A stretch of 39,756 bases of DNA from contig JALSSF010000172.1 of NCBI GenBank assembly GCA_026984375.1, positions 1-39,756 of the forward strand. Reading direction: 5' to 3'. Positions 18,017-26,455 of this stretch are shown here, piece by piece (positions within the stretch are counted from its first letter, which is position 1; each line of letters starts with the position of its first letter). The DNA is from Methylothermaceae bacterium (GTDB lineage: Bacteria > Pseudomonadota > Gammaproteobacteria > Methylococcales > Methylothermaceae). The position numbers and the translations under genes are program-made. Below the pieces are notes generated by a model. It saw only the letters and a list, made by a program, of their open reading frames with translations. It was not told the origin of the DNA and did no database searches.

Positions 18017-19468
18017 ATGCACAACAAGACCCTGGCTGAACTGGCCCAAGGATTGAAGCGGCGCGAATTCTCCAGCCGCGAACTGACCCAACATTTTCTG
18101 GAACGTATCCGGCGTCACGACCGGAGATTGAACGCCTTCATCACCGTCACTCCCGAACGCGCCCTGGCCGACGCCGAGGCCGCCGACGCCGCCCTGGCCA
18201 GGGGCGAGGCCGGCCCTCTGACCGGCATCCCCCTGGCGCAGAAGGACATCTTCTGCACCGACGGCATCCGCACCACCTGCGGTTCGCGCATGCTCGACAA
18301 TTTTCCGCCCCCCTACGACGCCACCGTGGTCGCCCGCTTGGCGGAGGCCGGCACCGTTTTGCTGGGAAAGCTCAACATGGATGAGTTCGCCATGGGCTCC
18401 TCCAACGAAACCAGCTACTACGGTCCGGTCCGCAATCCCTGGAACACCGACTGTGTCCCCGGCGGCTCCTCCGGCGGTTCGGCGGCGGCGGTCGCCGCGG
18501 GACTGACGCCGGCGGCGACCGGCACCGACACCGGCGGTTCGATCCGGCAGCCGGCCGCCTTCTGCGGGATCACCGGCCTGAAGCCGACCTACGGCCGGGT
18601 GTCGCGCTGGGGGATGGTCGCCTTCGCCTCCAGCCTGGACCAGGGCGGCCCCATGGCGCGAAGCGCCGAGGACTGTGCCCTCCTGCTCCAGGCCATGGCC
18701 GGATTCGATCCCAAAGATTCCACCAGCGTGGACCGCCCGGTCCCGGACTATGGTGCCGTGTTGAACCGGGAGCTGAAGGGCGTGCGCATCGGCCTTCCCA
18801 AGGAATATTTCGCCGACCTGGATCCCGCCATGGCGCAGGTGCTTGAGGCGGCCATGGCGGAATACCGCCGGCTGGGGGTGGAATTCAAAGAGGTGTCGCT
18901 TCCCAATATCGGCCTGTCGGTGCCGGCCTACTACGTCATCGCCCCGTCGGAATGTTCCTCCAACCTGGCCCGGTACGACGGCGTGCGCTACGGGTACCGC
19001 TGCCGCGATCCCCGGGATCTGGAGGACCTGTATCTTCGCACCCGGGCCGAAGGCTTCGGCGCCGAGGTCAAGCGCCGGATCCTGATCGGCACCTACGCCC
19101 TGTCGGCGGGTTATTACGATGCCTATTATCTCAAGGCCCAGAAGATCCGCCGCCTGATCGCCGACGATTTCCGGCGGGCCTTTCAGGAGGTGGACGCTCT
19201 GCTGGGGCCGACCACGCCCACCCCGGCCTTCCGCCTGGGGGAGAAGACCGGCGACCCGATCGCCATGTACCTGTCGGACATCTACACCATCGCCGTCAAC
19301 CTGGCCGGTCTGCCGGGGATGTCGGTGCCGGCGGGCTTCATCGACGGCAGGCCGGTGGGCATGCAGCTGATCGGCGACTACTTCGCCGAGGACCGGCTGC
19401 TCAACATCGCCCACCGCTACCAGCGGGAGACCGATTGGCACCGGCGTCTGCCGCCCGACTTCGCTTAA
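18017..19468 (+). CDS. gatA: Glutamyl/aspartyl-tRNA(Gln/Asn) amidotransferase subunit A
   Basis: The 483-residue amidase that releases ammonia from glutamine for GatB. The Lys-cisSer-Ser triad of the amidase signature family is visible: the lysine in PLAQKDIF, and the serines in [14 protein letters not shown] and [12 protein letters not shown]. The substrate-pocket region [11 protein letters not shown] is intact. Together with GatC and GatB it forms a complete complex, which implies the indirect route to Gln-tRNA(Gln), Asn-tRNA(Asn) or both in this organism. Confidence 0.97.
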   Translation: MHNKTLAELAQGLKRREFSSRELTQHFLERIRRHDRRLNAFITVTPERALADAEAADAALARGEAGPLTGIPLAQKDIFCTDGIRTTCGSRMLDNFPPPYDATVVARLAEAGTVLLGKLNMDEFAMGSSNETSYYGPVRNPWNTDCVPGGSSGGSAAAVAAGLTPAATGTDTGGSIRQPAAFCGITGLKPTYGRVSRWGMVAFASSLDQGGPMARSAEDCALLLQAMAGFDPKDSTSVDRPVPDYGAVLNRELKGVRIGLPKEYFADLDPAMAQVLEAAMAEYRRLGVEFKEVSLPNIGLSVPAYYVIAPSECSSNLARYDGVRYGYRCRDPRDLEDLYLRTRAEGFGAEVKRRILIGTYALSAGYYDAYYLKAQKIRRLIADDFRRAFQEVDALLGPTTPTPAFRLGEKTGDPIAMYLSDIYTIAVNLAGLPGMSVPAGFIDGRPVGMQLIGDYFAEDRLLNIAHRYQRETDWHRRLPPDFA

Positions 19469-19499
19469 CCGTGACCGTGCACATCGAGGTATCGCGTTG

Positions 19500-20939
19500 A
19501 TGGAATGGGAACCTGTCATCGGGCTGGAAATCCACGTCCAGCTACTTACCAGATCCAAGATCTTTTCCGGCGCGTCCACGGCCTACGGGGCGCCGCCCAA
19601 CACCCAGGCCTGCGCCATCGACCTGGGAATGCCGGGTACCCTGCCGGTTCTCAACGAGGCCGCCGTGCGCCTGGCGGTCAAGTTCGGCCTGGCGGTGGAG
19701 GCCGAGATCGCCCGCCGCTCGGTCTTCGCCCGCAAGAACTACTTCTATCCCGATCTCCCCAAGGGGTATCAGATCAGCCAGTATGAACTGCCGGTGGTGG
19801 GCAAGGGCCATCTGACGATTCACCTCGACGGGCGGGAGAAGCGGATCGGCATCACCCGGGCCCATCTGGAGGAGGACGCCGGCAAATCCCTGCACGAGGA
19901 TTTTCACGGCTTGACCGGAATCGATCTCAACCGGGCCGGCACCCCCCTGCTGGAAATCGTCTCCGAACCGGATCTGCGTTCTCCCGAGGAAGCGGTCGCC
20001 TACATGAAGAAACTGCACCAGCTGGTGGTGTGGCTGGGTATCAGCGACGGCAACATGCAAGAAGGCTCGTTCCGCTGTGACGCCAACGTTTCAGTGCGCC
20101 CCAAGGGGGAGACGAAATTCGGCACCCGGACCGAGATCAAGAACGTCAACTCGTTTCGTTTCGTCGAGCGGGCCATCCAGTTCGAAATCGAGCGCCAGAT
20201 CCAGGTGCTCGAATCCGGCGGCACGGTGGTGCAGGAGACCCGGCTTTACGATGCCGAGCGGGACGAGACCCGGCCGATGCGCACCAAGGAGGAGGCGTTC
20301 GACTACCGCTACTTCCCGGACCCGGACCTGCTACCTCTGGTGATCGGCGAGGACTTCATCGAACAGGTGCGTCGGGAGCTGCCCGAGTTGCCGGAAGCTC
20401 GCTACCACCGTTTCATCGAACAGTACGGCCTCAAACCGTACGACGCCGAAGTGCTGACCGCGACCCGGCCGCTGTCGGACTACTTCGAGGCCGTGGTCCG
20501 GGAAGCGGCGTGCGACCCCAAACTCTGCGCCAACTGGGTCATGGTGGAGCTGAGCGGCGCCCTGAACCGGGCCGGATTGGAAATCGACCGCAGCCCGGTC
20601 AGCGCCGAACGGCTGGCGGGACTGCTCCGGCGCATCGCCGACGGTACCATTTCCGGAAAGATCGCCAAGCAGGTGTTCGAGTTGATGTGGGACAGCGGCA
20701 AGGACGCCGACACCCTGATCGAGGAGAAGGGCCTGAAGCAGATCACCGACGCCGGCGCCATCGAAAAGATCATCGACGAGATCCTTGAGGCCAATCCCAA
20801 GCAGGTGGCGCAGTACCGGGCCGGCAAGGAGAAACTGTTCGGGTTTTTCGTCGGCCAGGTGATGAAGGCCACCCAGGGCAAGGCCAATCCACAACAGGTC
20901 AACGCGCTGCTGAAGGAAAAGCTGCAGGGTGGCGGATGA
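19500..20939 (+). CDS. gatB: Glutamyl/aspartyl-tRNA(Gln/Asn) amidotransferase subunit B
   Basis: The 479-residue kinase and tRNA-binding subunit that activates the misacylated aminoacyl-tRNA and amidates it. Motifs include [32 protein letters not shown], the HLEEDAGKS region, [19 protein letters not shown] and [13 protein letters not shown]. The C-terminal helical YqeY-like tail ends [15 protein letters not shown]. The ATG at 19500 is preferred over the TTG just before it because GAGGT then lies 9 bases upstream. The stop overlaps the ATG of the next gene (ATGA). Confidence 0.97.
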   Translation: MEWEPVIGLEIHVQLLTRSKIFSGASTAYGAPPNTQACAIDLGMPGTLPVLNEAAVRLAVKFGLAVEAEIARRSVFARKNYFYPDLPKGYQISQYELPVVGKGHLTIHLDGREKRIGITRAHLEEDAGKSLHEDFHGLTGIDLNRAGTPLLEIVSEPDLRSPEEAVAYMKKLHQLVVWLGISDGNMQEGSFRCDANVSVRPKGETKFGTRTEIKNVNSFRFVERAIQFEIERQIQVLESGGTVVQETRLYDAERDETRPMRTKEEAFDYRYFPDPDLLPLVIGEDFIEQVRRELPELPEARYHRFIEQYGLKPYDAEVLTATRPLSDYFEAVVREAACDPKLCANWVMVELSGALNRAGLEIDRSPVSAERLAGLLRRIADGTISGKIAKQVFELMWDSGKDADTLIEEKGLKQITDAGAIEKIIDEILEANPKQVAQYRAGKEKLFGFFVGQVMKATQGKANPQQVNALLKEKLQGGG

Positions 20940-22750
20940 CGACCGAATCCCGCCGGCAAGTGCTGCTGGCCCTGGCCGGTGACGAGCGGGTGCTGGCGTC
21001 CCTGGCCCCCGAATCGCCCCTGGCCCGTCACCTGCCGGCGGCCCAGGCGGCGGTGGAAGCCTTCTGCCGAGGGGATGACGCGGCGATGGAGGCGGCCCTG
21101 GCCGGGCTGCCTTTCCGCTCCCCCTACCGGGACCTGCGCTGGCTGCTCAAGGCCCTGGCCTGCCATCCGGAAAATCCCGCCGCCGGGCGGCGCTTCCTGG
21201 CCCGGATCGCTCCGGATTCCCCCTTCCATGGACCGGCCCGGATCGCCGAGGCGGTGTTGGCGGGGGAGACGTCGGCGTTGTCGCCGCCGTTCCAGGAATT
21301 CGCGGTCGCCTTGCGTCGCGCCGGGTCGCCCGATAAACTGACCACGGTTCAGCGCCTGATCGATCGGATGGATGCCGAAACCGCGAAGGGGCTGCTGGTG
21401 CACGTCCCTTCCGCCATGTTCCTCTACCAGCACCGGATCGCCCCCCTGCCGCCGGCGGAGCGCTTGCGCATCGAGGCCCTGCACCAGGAACGTTACGGAG
21501 ATTGCCGCCGGGCCTGTGAACTTTGGGGCGAGCTGCTGGCCCTCCACCGGGAAACGGAACCGCTGCAGGCCGCCGCCATCGCCGAACACCTGGCCGAATT
21601 GACCGCCGATCTGGCCGGGCTCGAGGATCCCCAGGTGGCACGGTGGCTCGAGGCGGCTGCCGGCCTCGATCCGGACGATCGGGCCGTCTGGTTGAAGCTG
21701 GCGGACCACTATCGTCGGTGTGGGAAGAACGCCGATCTCAGGAAGACGCTGGCCCGGGCGCTGGCGCGCTTTCCCGACGACGGTGCGCTGCGGCGGCTTG
21801 CGGCCCAGGCTGCTCTGGAGCGGGGCGCCTGTCGGCAGGCCGCCGCCCATGCGAAGCATCTGTTGCGCCGGGACCCGCTTGACGAACAGGCCCGGGAGCT
21901 TTTGTTCCAGGCCCGGGTGGCCCAGGCCAGGAAGTACCTGGCCGCGGGGCGGGAGGACCTGGCCCGCCGGGTGCTGGCCGATGCGTGGGAGGCGGCGGGG
22001 GACGAAGGCCGTCGGGCGCAGGTTCTGGCGTTGGAGGGAATGGCGGCGCTGCTCGGGGGATGTCCTTCCCAGGCCGATGACTGTTTCCATCAGGCCCGCC
22101 GTCTGCTGGCCCCGCCCCTGGCCGACTGGCGGATCGCCGCCGAGGCCTTGTTGACGCGCCGGCCTCCTTCGGTCACCGACGCGCTGTTGAAATCGCTGCG
22201 GCTGATTTTGGCCCATGCCGCACTCAATCCGGACAAATCCACCATGACGGCGCTGCTCGACGACGCTGTCGAACTGGCCCGGAGCGACCCGGACGCGGCT
22301 CGTCTGCTCTTGCGGACCGGCAGTGGTTATTTCCCCAGGATGGCGCGACTGGAGTGGTCCCTGGCAGAGATCGATACCCTCGGGGAGCGCCTGTTGACGC
22401 TGGAACGCTACCAATGGCTGCGGGATCTGGTGCGGAATCACCCCGGCTGGCGTCAGAGGCCGCCTTTGCTGGTCTATCTCGACATCGCCGCCAAATGCCG
22501 GGGGGTGGCGGAAAATCTGAATCTTCACGACGTCGCCCGCCTGTCGCGGGCCCTCGAGCAGGTGGGCGAGGACCAACCCCGGCTCCGGGGGCGGATCGAG
22601 GGGCTGCTGGCCGACTTTCAGGCGGCGTTTTCCCGGCCTGCGCCGTTCGGGTCTCGGGGCGACGCCCCGGCACTTTCCCCGGAAGGCGGGATGGAAACAG
22701 CGGTGAAGGCGGTGGCCGCGTGGTTGGATCCCAGGCGGTGGGTGTCATGA
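20936..22750 (+). CDS. Large alpha-helical repeat-like protein of the chaperone island, function unknown
   Basis: A 604-residue protein rich in Ala, Leu, Arg and Glu with no signal peptide or membrane segment. Several stretches have TPR-like helix pairs: residues near 180-215 ([20 protein letters not shown]), 245-300 ([19 protein letters not shown]) and 300-345 ([20 protein letters not shown]). Repeats are loose, so a TPR or other solenoid fold is inferred rather than read. It overlaps gatB by ATGA and the J-domain gene by ATGA, which argues for translation in step with both. The setting suggests a client-binding or scaffold subunit for the Hsp70 encoded downstream. No homolog is recognised. 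Confidence 0.6.
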   Translation: MTTESRRQVLLALAGDERVLASLAPESPLARHLPAAQAAVEAFCRGDDAAMEAALAGLPFRSPYRDLRWLLKALACHPENPAAGRRFLARIAPDSPFHGPARIAEAVLAGETSALSPPFQEFAVALRRAGSPDKLTTVQRLIDRMDAETAKGLLVHVPSAMFLYQHRIAPLPPAERLRIEALHQERYGDCRRACELWGELLALHRETEPLQAAAIAEHLAELTADLAGLEDPQVARWLEAAAGLDPDDRAVWLKLADHYRRCGKNADLRKTLARALARFPDDGALRRLAAQAALERGACRQAAAHAKHLLRRDPLDEQARELLFQARVAQARKYLAAGREDLARRVLADAWEAAGDEGRRAQVLALEGMAALLGGCPSQADDCFHQARRLLAPPLADWRIAAEALLTRRPPSVTDALLKSLRLILAHAALNPDKSTMTALLDDAVELARSDPDAARLLLRTGSGYFPRMARLEWSLAEIDTLGERLLTLERYQWLRDLVRNHPGWRQRPPLLVYLDIAAKCRGVAENLNLHDVARLSRALEQVGEDQPRLRGRIEGLLADFQAAFSRPAPFGSRGDAPALSPEGGMETAVKAVAAWLDPRRWVS

Positions 22751-23046
22751 GCCCTTCTCCCTTCGAGATTCTCGGGGTGCCGGCGGATGCCGACGACGAG
22801 CGGATTCGCGCCGCCTATCTGCGCAAGGTGCGTGAGCATCCTCCCGAGCGGGATCCGGAGGCGTTCCGCCGCATTCGCCAGGCCTACGAAGCTATCCGGG
22901 ACGTCCGGGCGCGGATCGCCTATCGCCTGTTCCACGTTCCCGATTGGCGGACGATCGCCGTCTCGGTTTCCGAACGACCCACCCGGTCGCAGTTTCAGGC
23001 CATGCTGCGGGCCTGCGCCGAACGGATGACCGAAGCGGATGGATAA
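22747..23046 (+). CDS. J-domain-like protein with HPP in place of HPD
   Basis: A 99-residue protein. Residues 4-62 read as a J domain: SPFEILGVPADADDERIRAAY (helices I and II), the loop REHPPERDP, then EAFRRIRQAYEAIRD (helix III and the QAYE signature). The HPD tripeptide required to stimulate canonical Hsp70 ATPase is His-Pro-Pro at 31-33. There is no zinc or peptide-binding domain, only a short C-terminal helix. The start at 22747 overlaps the previous stop (ATGA), and its end overlaps the GrpE-like gene by 8 bases. The domain assignment is firm; whether it activates the neighbouring Hsp70 is not known. Confidence 0.85.
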   Translation: MSPSPFEILGVPADADDERIRAAYLRKVREHPPERDPEAFRRIRQAYEAIRDVRARIAYRLFHVPDWRTIAVSVSERPTRSQFQAMLRACAERMTEADG

Positions 23047-23656
23047 CGAGACCCTGTTACGAGCGTTTCAGCGCCTGCTGGCGGAAGCACCGGAACCCCC
23101 GGAGGAAGAGATCGGCCTGGCCCGGCTCTTTACCGAGCTGGCCGCCCTGAGGACCGAGGTGCATACCGAAGGGCGGCAGGCGAAGGACGCCCTGGAGCTG
23201 TTGCGCCAGAGTTTGGAAACCCTGGAGCGGCAGTGCGACCACCTCGACCAGGCGGTTGAATTGCAACGGCGCCAGATCCTGGAGCCGATCCTCCTGGAGC
23301 TGGTGGACCTGCGGGACCGGCTGGCGATGGGGATCGATGGTCTATCCCGCTGGCGTCCCAACTGGTTCCGGCGTCTGCTGCTCGGCCGGGAGCTCGATCG
23401 CCTGAAGGCCGTCGTCGAGGGACAGCGGTTGACCCTGGAGCGTTTCGACCAATGGCTCCTCGGTCTCGGGCTGCGACCCATCGACGCCCTCGGCAATCCC
23501 TTCGAGCCGGAGCGGATGCGGGCGGCGGAGATCGTGCACCGGGCCGACCTGGACGACGAAACCGTGGTGGCGGAGCTGCGCCGTGGCTACCTGTGGCAGG
23601 GGCGGGTGCTGCGACCGGCGGAAGTCGCCGTCAACCGTGTCGACGAGCCGAAGTGA
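23039..23656 (+). CDS. GrpE-like nucleotide exchange factor
   Basis: A 205-residue protein with the GrpE layout. A long coiled coil covers about residues 30-95 (LRTEVHTEGRQAKDALELLR), a middle helix bundle follows, and a C-terminal beta domain at 148-200 has LGNPFEPERMRAAEIVHRAD and TVVAELRRGYLWQGRVLRPAEV. These last two match the GrpE signature closely. The central insertion around WRPNWFRRLLLGRELDRLK is not typical of housekeeping GrpE. It should release ADP from the adjacent Hsp70. The 4-base gap to that Hsp70 and the overlap with the J gene make a dedicated pair likely; housekeeping dnaK-grpE must be elsewhere. Confidence 0.86.
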   Translation: MDNETLLRAFQRLLAEAPEPPEEEIGLARLFTELAALRTEVHTEGRQAKDALELLRQSLETLERQCDHLDQAVELQRRQILEPILLELVDLRDRLAMGIDGLSRWRPNWFRRLLLGRELDRLKAVVEGQRLTLERFDQWLLGLGLRPIDALGNPFEPERMRAAEIVHRADLDDETVVAELRRGYLWQGRVLRPAEVAVNRVDEPK

Positions 23657-23660
23657 AGCG

Positions 23661-25376
23661 ATGAAGGAACCGATCATCGGTATCGATCTCGGTACTACCT
23701 ATTCGGAGGTGGCGCTGCTGGAAGCCGGGCGCCCCAAGGTGCTGGCCGACGCCGAGGGCAGACGTTTGCTGCCTTCGGTGGTCGGCCTCGACGGCCAGGG
23801 CCGGCTTCTGGTCGGCGAGGCGGCCCTGAACCAATATCTGCTGTTTCCCGAACGCACCGTCAGATCGGTGAAGCGCAAGATGGGAACGGCGGAGATCCTG
23901 AAGCTGGGCGAACAGTCCTATTCCCCCCAGGAGATTTCCGCCATGATCCTGCGGGTACTCAGACAGCGGGCCGAAGCCTATCTCGGGCGCCCGGTGACGC
24001 GGGCGGTCATCACCGTGCCGGCTTTCTTCAGCGAGGCCCAGCGCCAGGCCACCCGGGAGGCGGGGGAGATCGCCGGTCTGGAGGTGGTGCGTCTGCTCAA
24101 CGAACCGACCGCGGCCTCCCTGGTGTACGAGAGCGATCTCGAGCGCAGCCGCACTGTGCTGGTCTACGATCTGGGCGGCGGCACCTTCGACGTCTCCCTG
24201 GTGCGGATTCAGCAGGGGGTGGTGGAGGTGATCGCCAGTCACGGCGACAATCATCTGGGCGGCGACGACTTCGACCGGGTGTTGGTCGAACTGTTCGCCG
24301 AGCACATCGAGGAACGAAGCGGCCGTGACGTGCGCGGGGATGCGGCCGTGGTCGCCCGTCTGCTCCGTGCCGCCGTGGCCGCCAAGCACGCCCTTTCCCA
24401 GCGGCCTTTCGTCCAGATCCGGGAAGAGTTTCTGTTCGGGAGCGGGGACGCACCGTTCCATTTCACCCTGGAAGTGTCCCGACAGGAATACGAGGCCCTG
24501 ATCGCTCCCTACATCGACCGCACTTTCGACGCCGTCCATACGGCCCTGCGGGATGCCGGGCTCGGTATCGCCGATATCGACGACGTGCTGTTGGTCGGCG
24601 GATCGACGCGGACTCCCCTCGTCGTCGAGCGTTTGGAAGCGCTCTTCGCCCGGCCTCCCAAGGCCGCCGTCGATCCGGATCTGTGCGTGGCCATGGGGGC
24701 GGCGATTCAGGCCGGCATGCTGGCGGGGGAACCGGTGGCCTCGGTCCTGGTGGACGTGACTCCCTACACCTTCGGCACCGCCATCGTCGGGGAGCTCGAC
24801 GGCCGCCCGCATCCCAAGGTTTTCGTGCCCGTCATCCGCAGAAACACGCCCCTGCCGGCTTCCCGGAGCGAGGTGTTCTACACCCTGGAAGACGGGCAGG
24901 AAACGGTGGAAGTGTGCGTCTATCAGGGCGAGGATCCCGACGCCGGCAACAATCTTCTCGTCGGTTCGTTCACCGTGGAAGGACTGCGCCGGGCGCCGGC
25001 TCCCGATCCCATCGTGCTGCGGTTCGATCTGGATCTCGACGGAATGCTCCGGGTGACCGCCACCGAAAAGGCCACCGGCCTGGAAAAACAGGTGCGCATC
25101 GACAAGGCGGTCGAGCCGATGGATCGGCAGGCGCTGGCGCGGTCCCACGGCAAGGTGGCCGCCCTGTTCGATGAGAAGGACGAGCCGGCGCCGCGGGTGC
25201 GCCGGCTGCTGAACCGGGCGGAAGCCGCGCTTGCCCGGGTGAACCTGGCGGAGGATCGAGCGGAGATGACGCGGTTGATCGAATCCCTGCGGGCGGCGAT
25301 GGCCCGGGGAAACGAGGGGGAGATCGAACGGGCCGCGGAAGCCCTGGAAGAATTGCTGTATTATCTGGAGCGCTGA
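23661..25376 (+). CDS. Short Hsp70 chaperone, HscC-like
   Basis: A 571-residue Hsp70. The nucleotide-binding domain is complete: phosphate 1 IGIDLGTTYSE (6-16), catalytic-type lysine in SVKRKMG (K71), RLLNEPTAASLVYE (144-157), phosphate 2 VYDLGGGTFDVSL (168-180) and adenosine loop LLVGGSTRTPLV (310-321). The linker SVLVDVTPYTFG (361-372) differs from the VLLLD of DnaK and resembles HscC-type proteins. The substrate beta domain spans about 375-480, with VIRRNTPLPASRSEVF. The lid is short, and there is no EEVD-like or glycine-rich tail. It is about 65 residues shorter than DnaK and close in length to E. coli HscC. The start at 23661 follows the GrpE-like stop by 4 bases. Confidence 0.92.
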   Translation: MKEPIIGIDLGTTYSEVALLEAGRPKVLADAEGRRLLPSVVGLDGQGRLLVGEAALNQYLLFPERTVRSVKRKMGTAEILKLGEQSYSPQEISAMILRVLRQRAEAYLGRPVTRAVITVPAFFSEAQRQATREAGEIAGLEVVRLLNEPTAASLVYESDLERSRTVLVYDLGGGTFDVSLVRIQQGVVEVIASHGDNHLGGDDFDRVLVELFAEHIEERSGRDVRGDAAVVARLLRAAVAAKHALSQRPFVQIREEFLFGSGDAPFHFTLEVSRQEYEALIAPYIDRTFDAVHTALRDAGLGIADIDDVLLVGGSTRTPLVVERLEALFARPPKAAVDPDLCVAMGAAIQAGMLAGEPVASVLVDVTPYTFGTAIVGELDGRPHPKVFVPVIRRNTPLPASRSEVFYTLEDGQETVEVCVYQGEDPDAGNNLLVGSFTVEGLRRAPAPDPIVLRFDLDLDGMLRVTATEKATGLEKQVRIDKAVEPMDRQALARSHGKVAALFDEKDEPAPRVRRLLNRAEAALARVNLAEDRAEMTRLIESLRAAMARGNEGEIERAAEALEELLYYLER

Positions 25377-26023
25377 TGGCGAACTGCCCGGTCTGCCGTG
25401 CCGAACTGGAACAGGCGGTGTGCCGGCGCTGCGGCTGTGATCTGGAACTGGCCCGTCGGGCCGGTCGGGCGGCCGAGCATTTGCTGCACCAGGCGTTGGC
25501 GGCGCTGCGGGAGGGGCGTGACGATGACGCCCTCCGGCTGGCGCGGCGGGCCCGGACCTTGGATCATTGCCGCCTGGCCGCTCTCATCGAGGAACTGGCA
25601 CGGCACGGCTGGCGCTATCGGGTCCCGGAGGACCGTCAGTTACATCAGTTCCAGGAAACGGTGCGCAAAGCGGCGGACCGGGTGTACCGGAGGCTGGGAA
25701 CGGGACTGCGCCGGGATGTCTACGCCACGGCCCTGACCCTGGAATTCGCCGGCCAGCAGGCCCAGTTCGAAACCGATGTGCCGGTGAAGGTGGCCTATCG
25801 GGGCGGCGAGTTCATGACTTCCTACCGCATCGACTGGCTTTTCGCCGGGCGGCTTGCGGTGGTCTTGGGAGAAGCCGATAATTCCGAACGGGTGCAACGG
25901 GATCTGGCCGCCATGGTCCGACTGGCGCGCCTGGAGGCGGGGATATGGCTGGTTTTCCCGGTCGGGGAGCCGCCCCGAACGGGATGGGTGTTGTCGAGAC
26001 GGAGTGGAGGGAACGAATCGTGA
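25376..26023 (+). CDS. Zinc-ribbon protein fused to a degenerate GxxExxY (PD-(D/E)XK-like) domain
   Basis: A 215-residue protein. Residues 4-21 form a four-cysteine zinc ribbon (CPVC, then CRRCGC). Residues about 32-75 are two or three helices resembling a single TPR-like hairpin. Residues 92-168 resemble the GxxExxY family: VYRRLGTGLRRDVYATAL, then FETDVPVKVAYRGGEF, then SYRIDWLFAGRLAVVLGEAD. The aspartate (D153) is kept, but the family glutamate in GLxE is Arg (R113) and the ExK-type pair is replaced by LGEAD, so nuclease activity looks lost. It overlaps the Hsp70 stop in TGATG. The fusion and its place beside an Hsp70 suggest a client adaptor. The domain call is by eye. Confidence 0.6.
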   Translation: MANCPVCRAELEQAVCRRCGCDLELARRAGRAAEHLLHQALAALREGRDDDALRLARRARTLDHCRLAALIEELARHGWRYRVPEDRQLHQFQETVRKAADRVYRRLGTGLRRDVYATALTLEFAGQQAQFETDVPVKVAYRGGEFMTSYRIDWLFAGRLAVVLGEADNSERVQRDLAAMVRLARLEAGIWLVFPVGEPPRTGWVLSRRSGGNES

Positions 26024-26445
26024 TAAAGCAGAGATTTCTGAGTTGGATCGGATTGGCGGCACTGCTGCATCTGACGGGATGTGCCACCAGCCCCTATCCC
26101 TATCAGGGGGGCAGCGTCGGTGCCGCGGTCGGTGCGGCCGCCGGGGCATTGATCGACAAGGAGAACCGCTGGCGCGGCGCCGTGATCGGCGGGGCTCTGG
26201 GCAGCGCGCTGGGAGCCCTGACCACGGAGATCGCCGCCCGGGCCGCCCGGGAGGCCGCCACGGGGGGCAGGTCGGTGACCTATCAGAGCGTCGACGGCTG
26301 GCAGCGGGTGGAAGCCCAGCCTCTGGGTTACGATGCCAAGACCCGCTGTCACAAAGTGCACGAGCGGATCTGGCAGGGCGGCAGGCTGGTGCAGGACCGT
26401 ATCCGCGAGGTTTGCCGAGGGGAAAAGATCGAACCGGGATATTAA
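26020..26445 (+). CDS. Glycine-zipper lipoprotein
   Basis: A 141-residue lipoprotein. A basic, hydrophobic signal ends at lipobox HLTGC (C22). A glycine-zipper two-helix segment follows, with alternating small residues (GGSVGAAVGAAAGALID and GAVIGGALGSALGAL) separated by KENRWR. This is the arrangement of outer-membrane Rick_17kDa/glycine-zipper lipoproteins. The C-terminal domain is compact with two cysteines (TRCHKV, REVCRG) that could form a disulfide. The GTG at 26020 was chosen because it overlaps the preceding stop (GTGA) and follows GGAGG. An upstream ATG would destroy the signal peptide. It lies between the chaperone island and purD, and a link to either is unproven. Confidence 0.82.
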   Translation: MIKQRFLSWIGLAALLHLTGCATSPYPYQGGSVGAAVGAAAGALIDKENRWRGAVIGGALGSALGALTTEIAARAAREAATGGRSVTYQSVDGWQRVEAQPLGYDAKTRCHKVHERIWQGGRLVQDRIREVCRGEKIEPGY

Positions 26446-26455
26446 AGGATCGTTC

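Noticed and set aside
20480-22576. A 698-codon open frame on the minus strand across gatB and the helical-repeat gene
   Set aside because: It is opposite two coupled plus-strand genes, is rich in Gly, Arg, Gln and Pro without domain motifs, and has no ribosome-binding site. It is a GC-driven shadow.
23631-25148. A 505-codon minus-strand frame opposite the Hsp70 gene
   Set aside because: Long antisense frames opposite Hsp70 genes are a known artefact of codon bias, and no independent motif is seen here.
23661-25376. Housekeeping dnaK
   Set aside because: The protein is about 65 residues shorter, has a different interdomain linker and lacks the acidic C-terminal tail. Its partners are not dnaJ or standard grpE.
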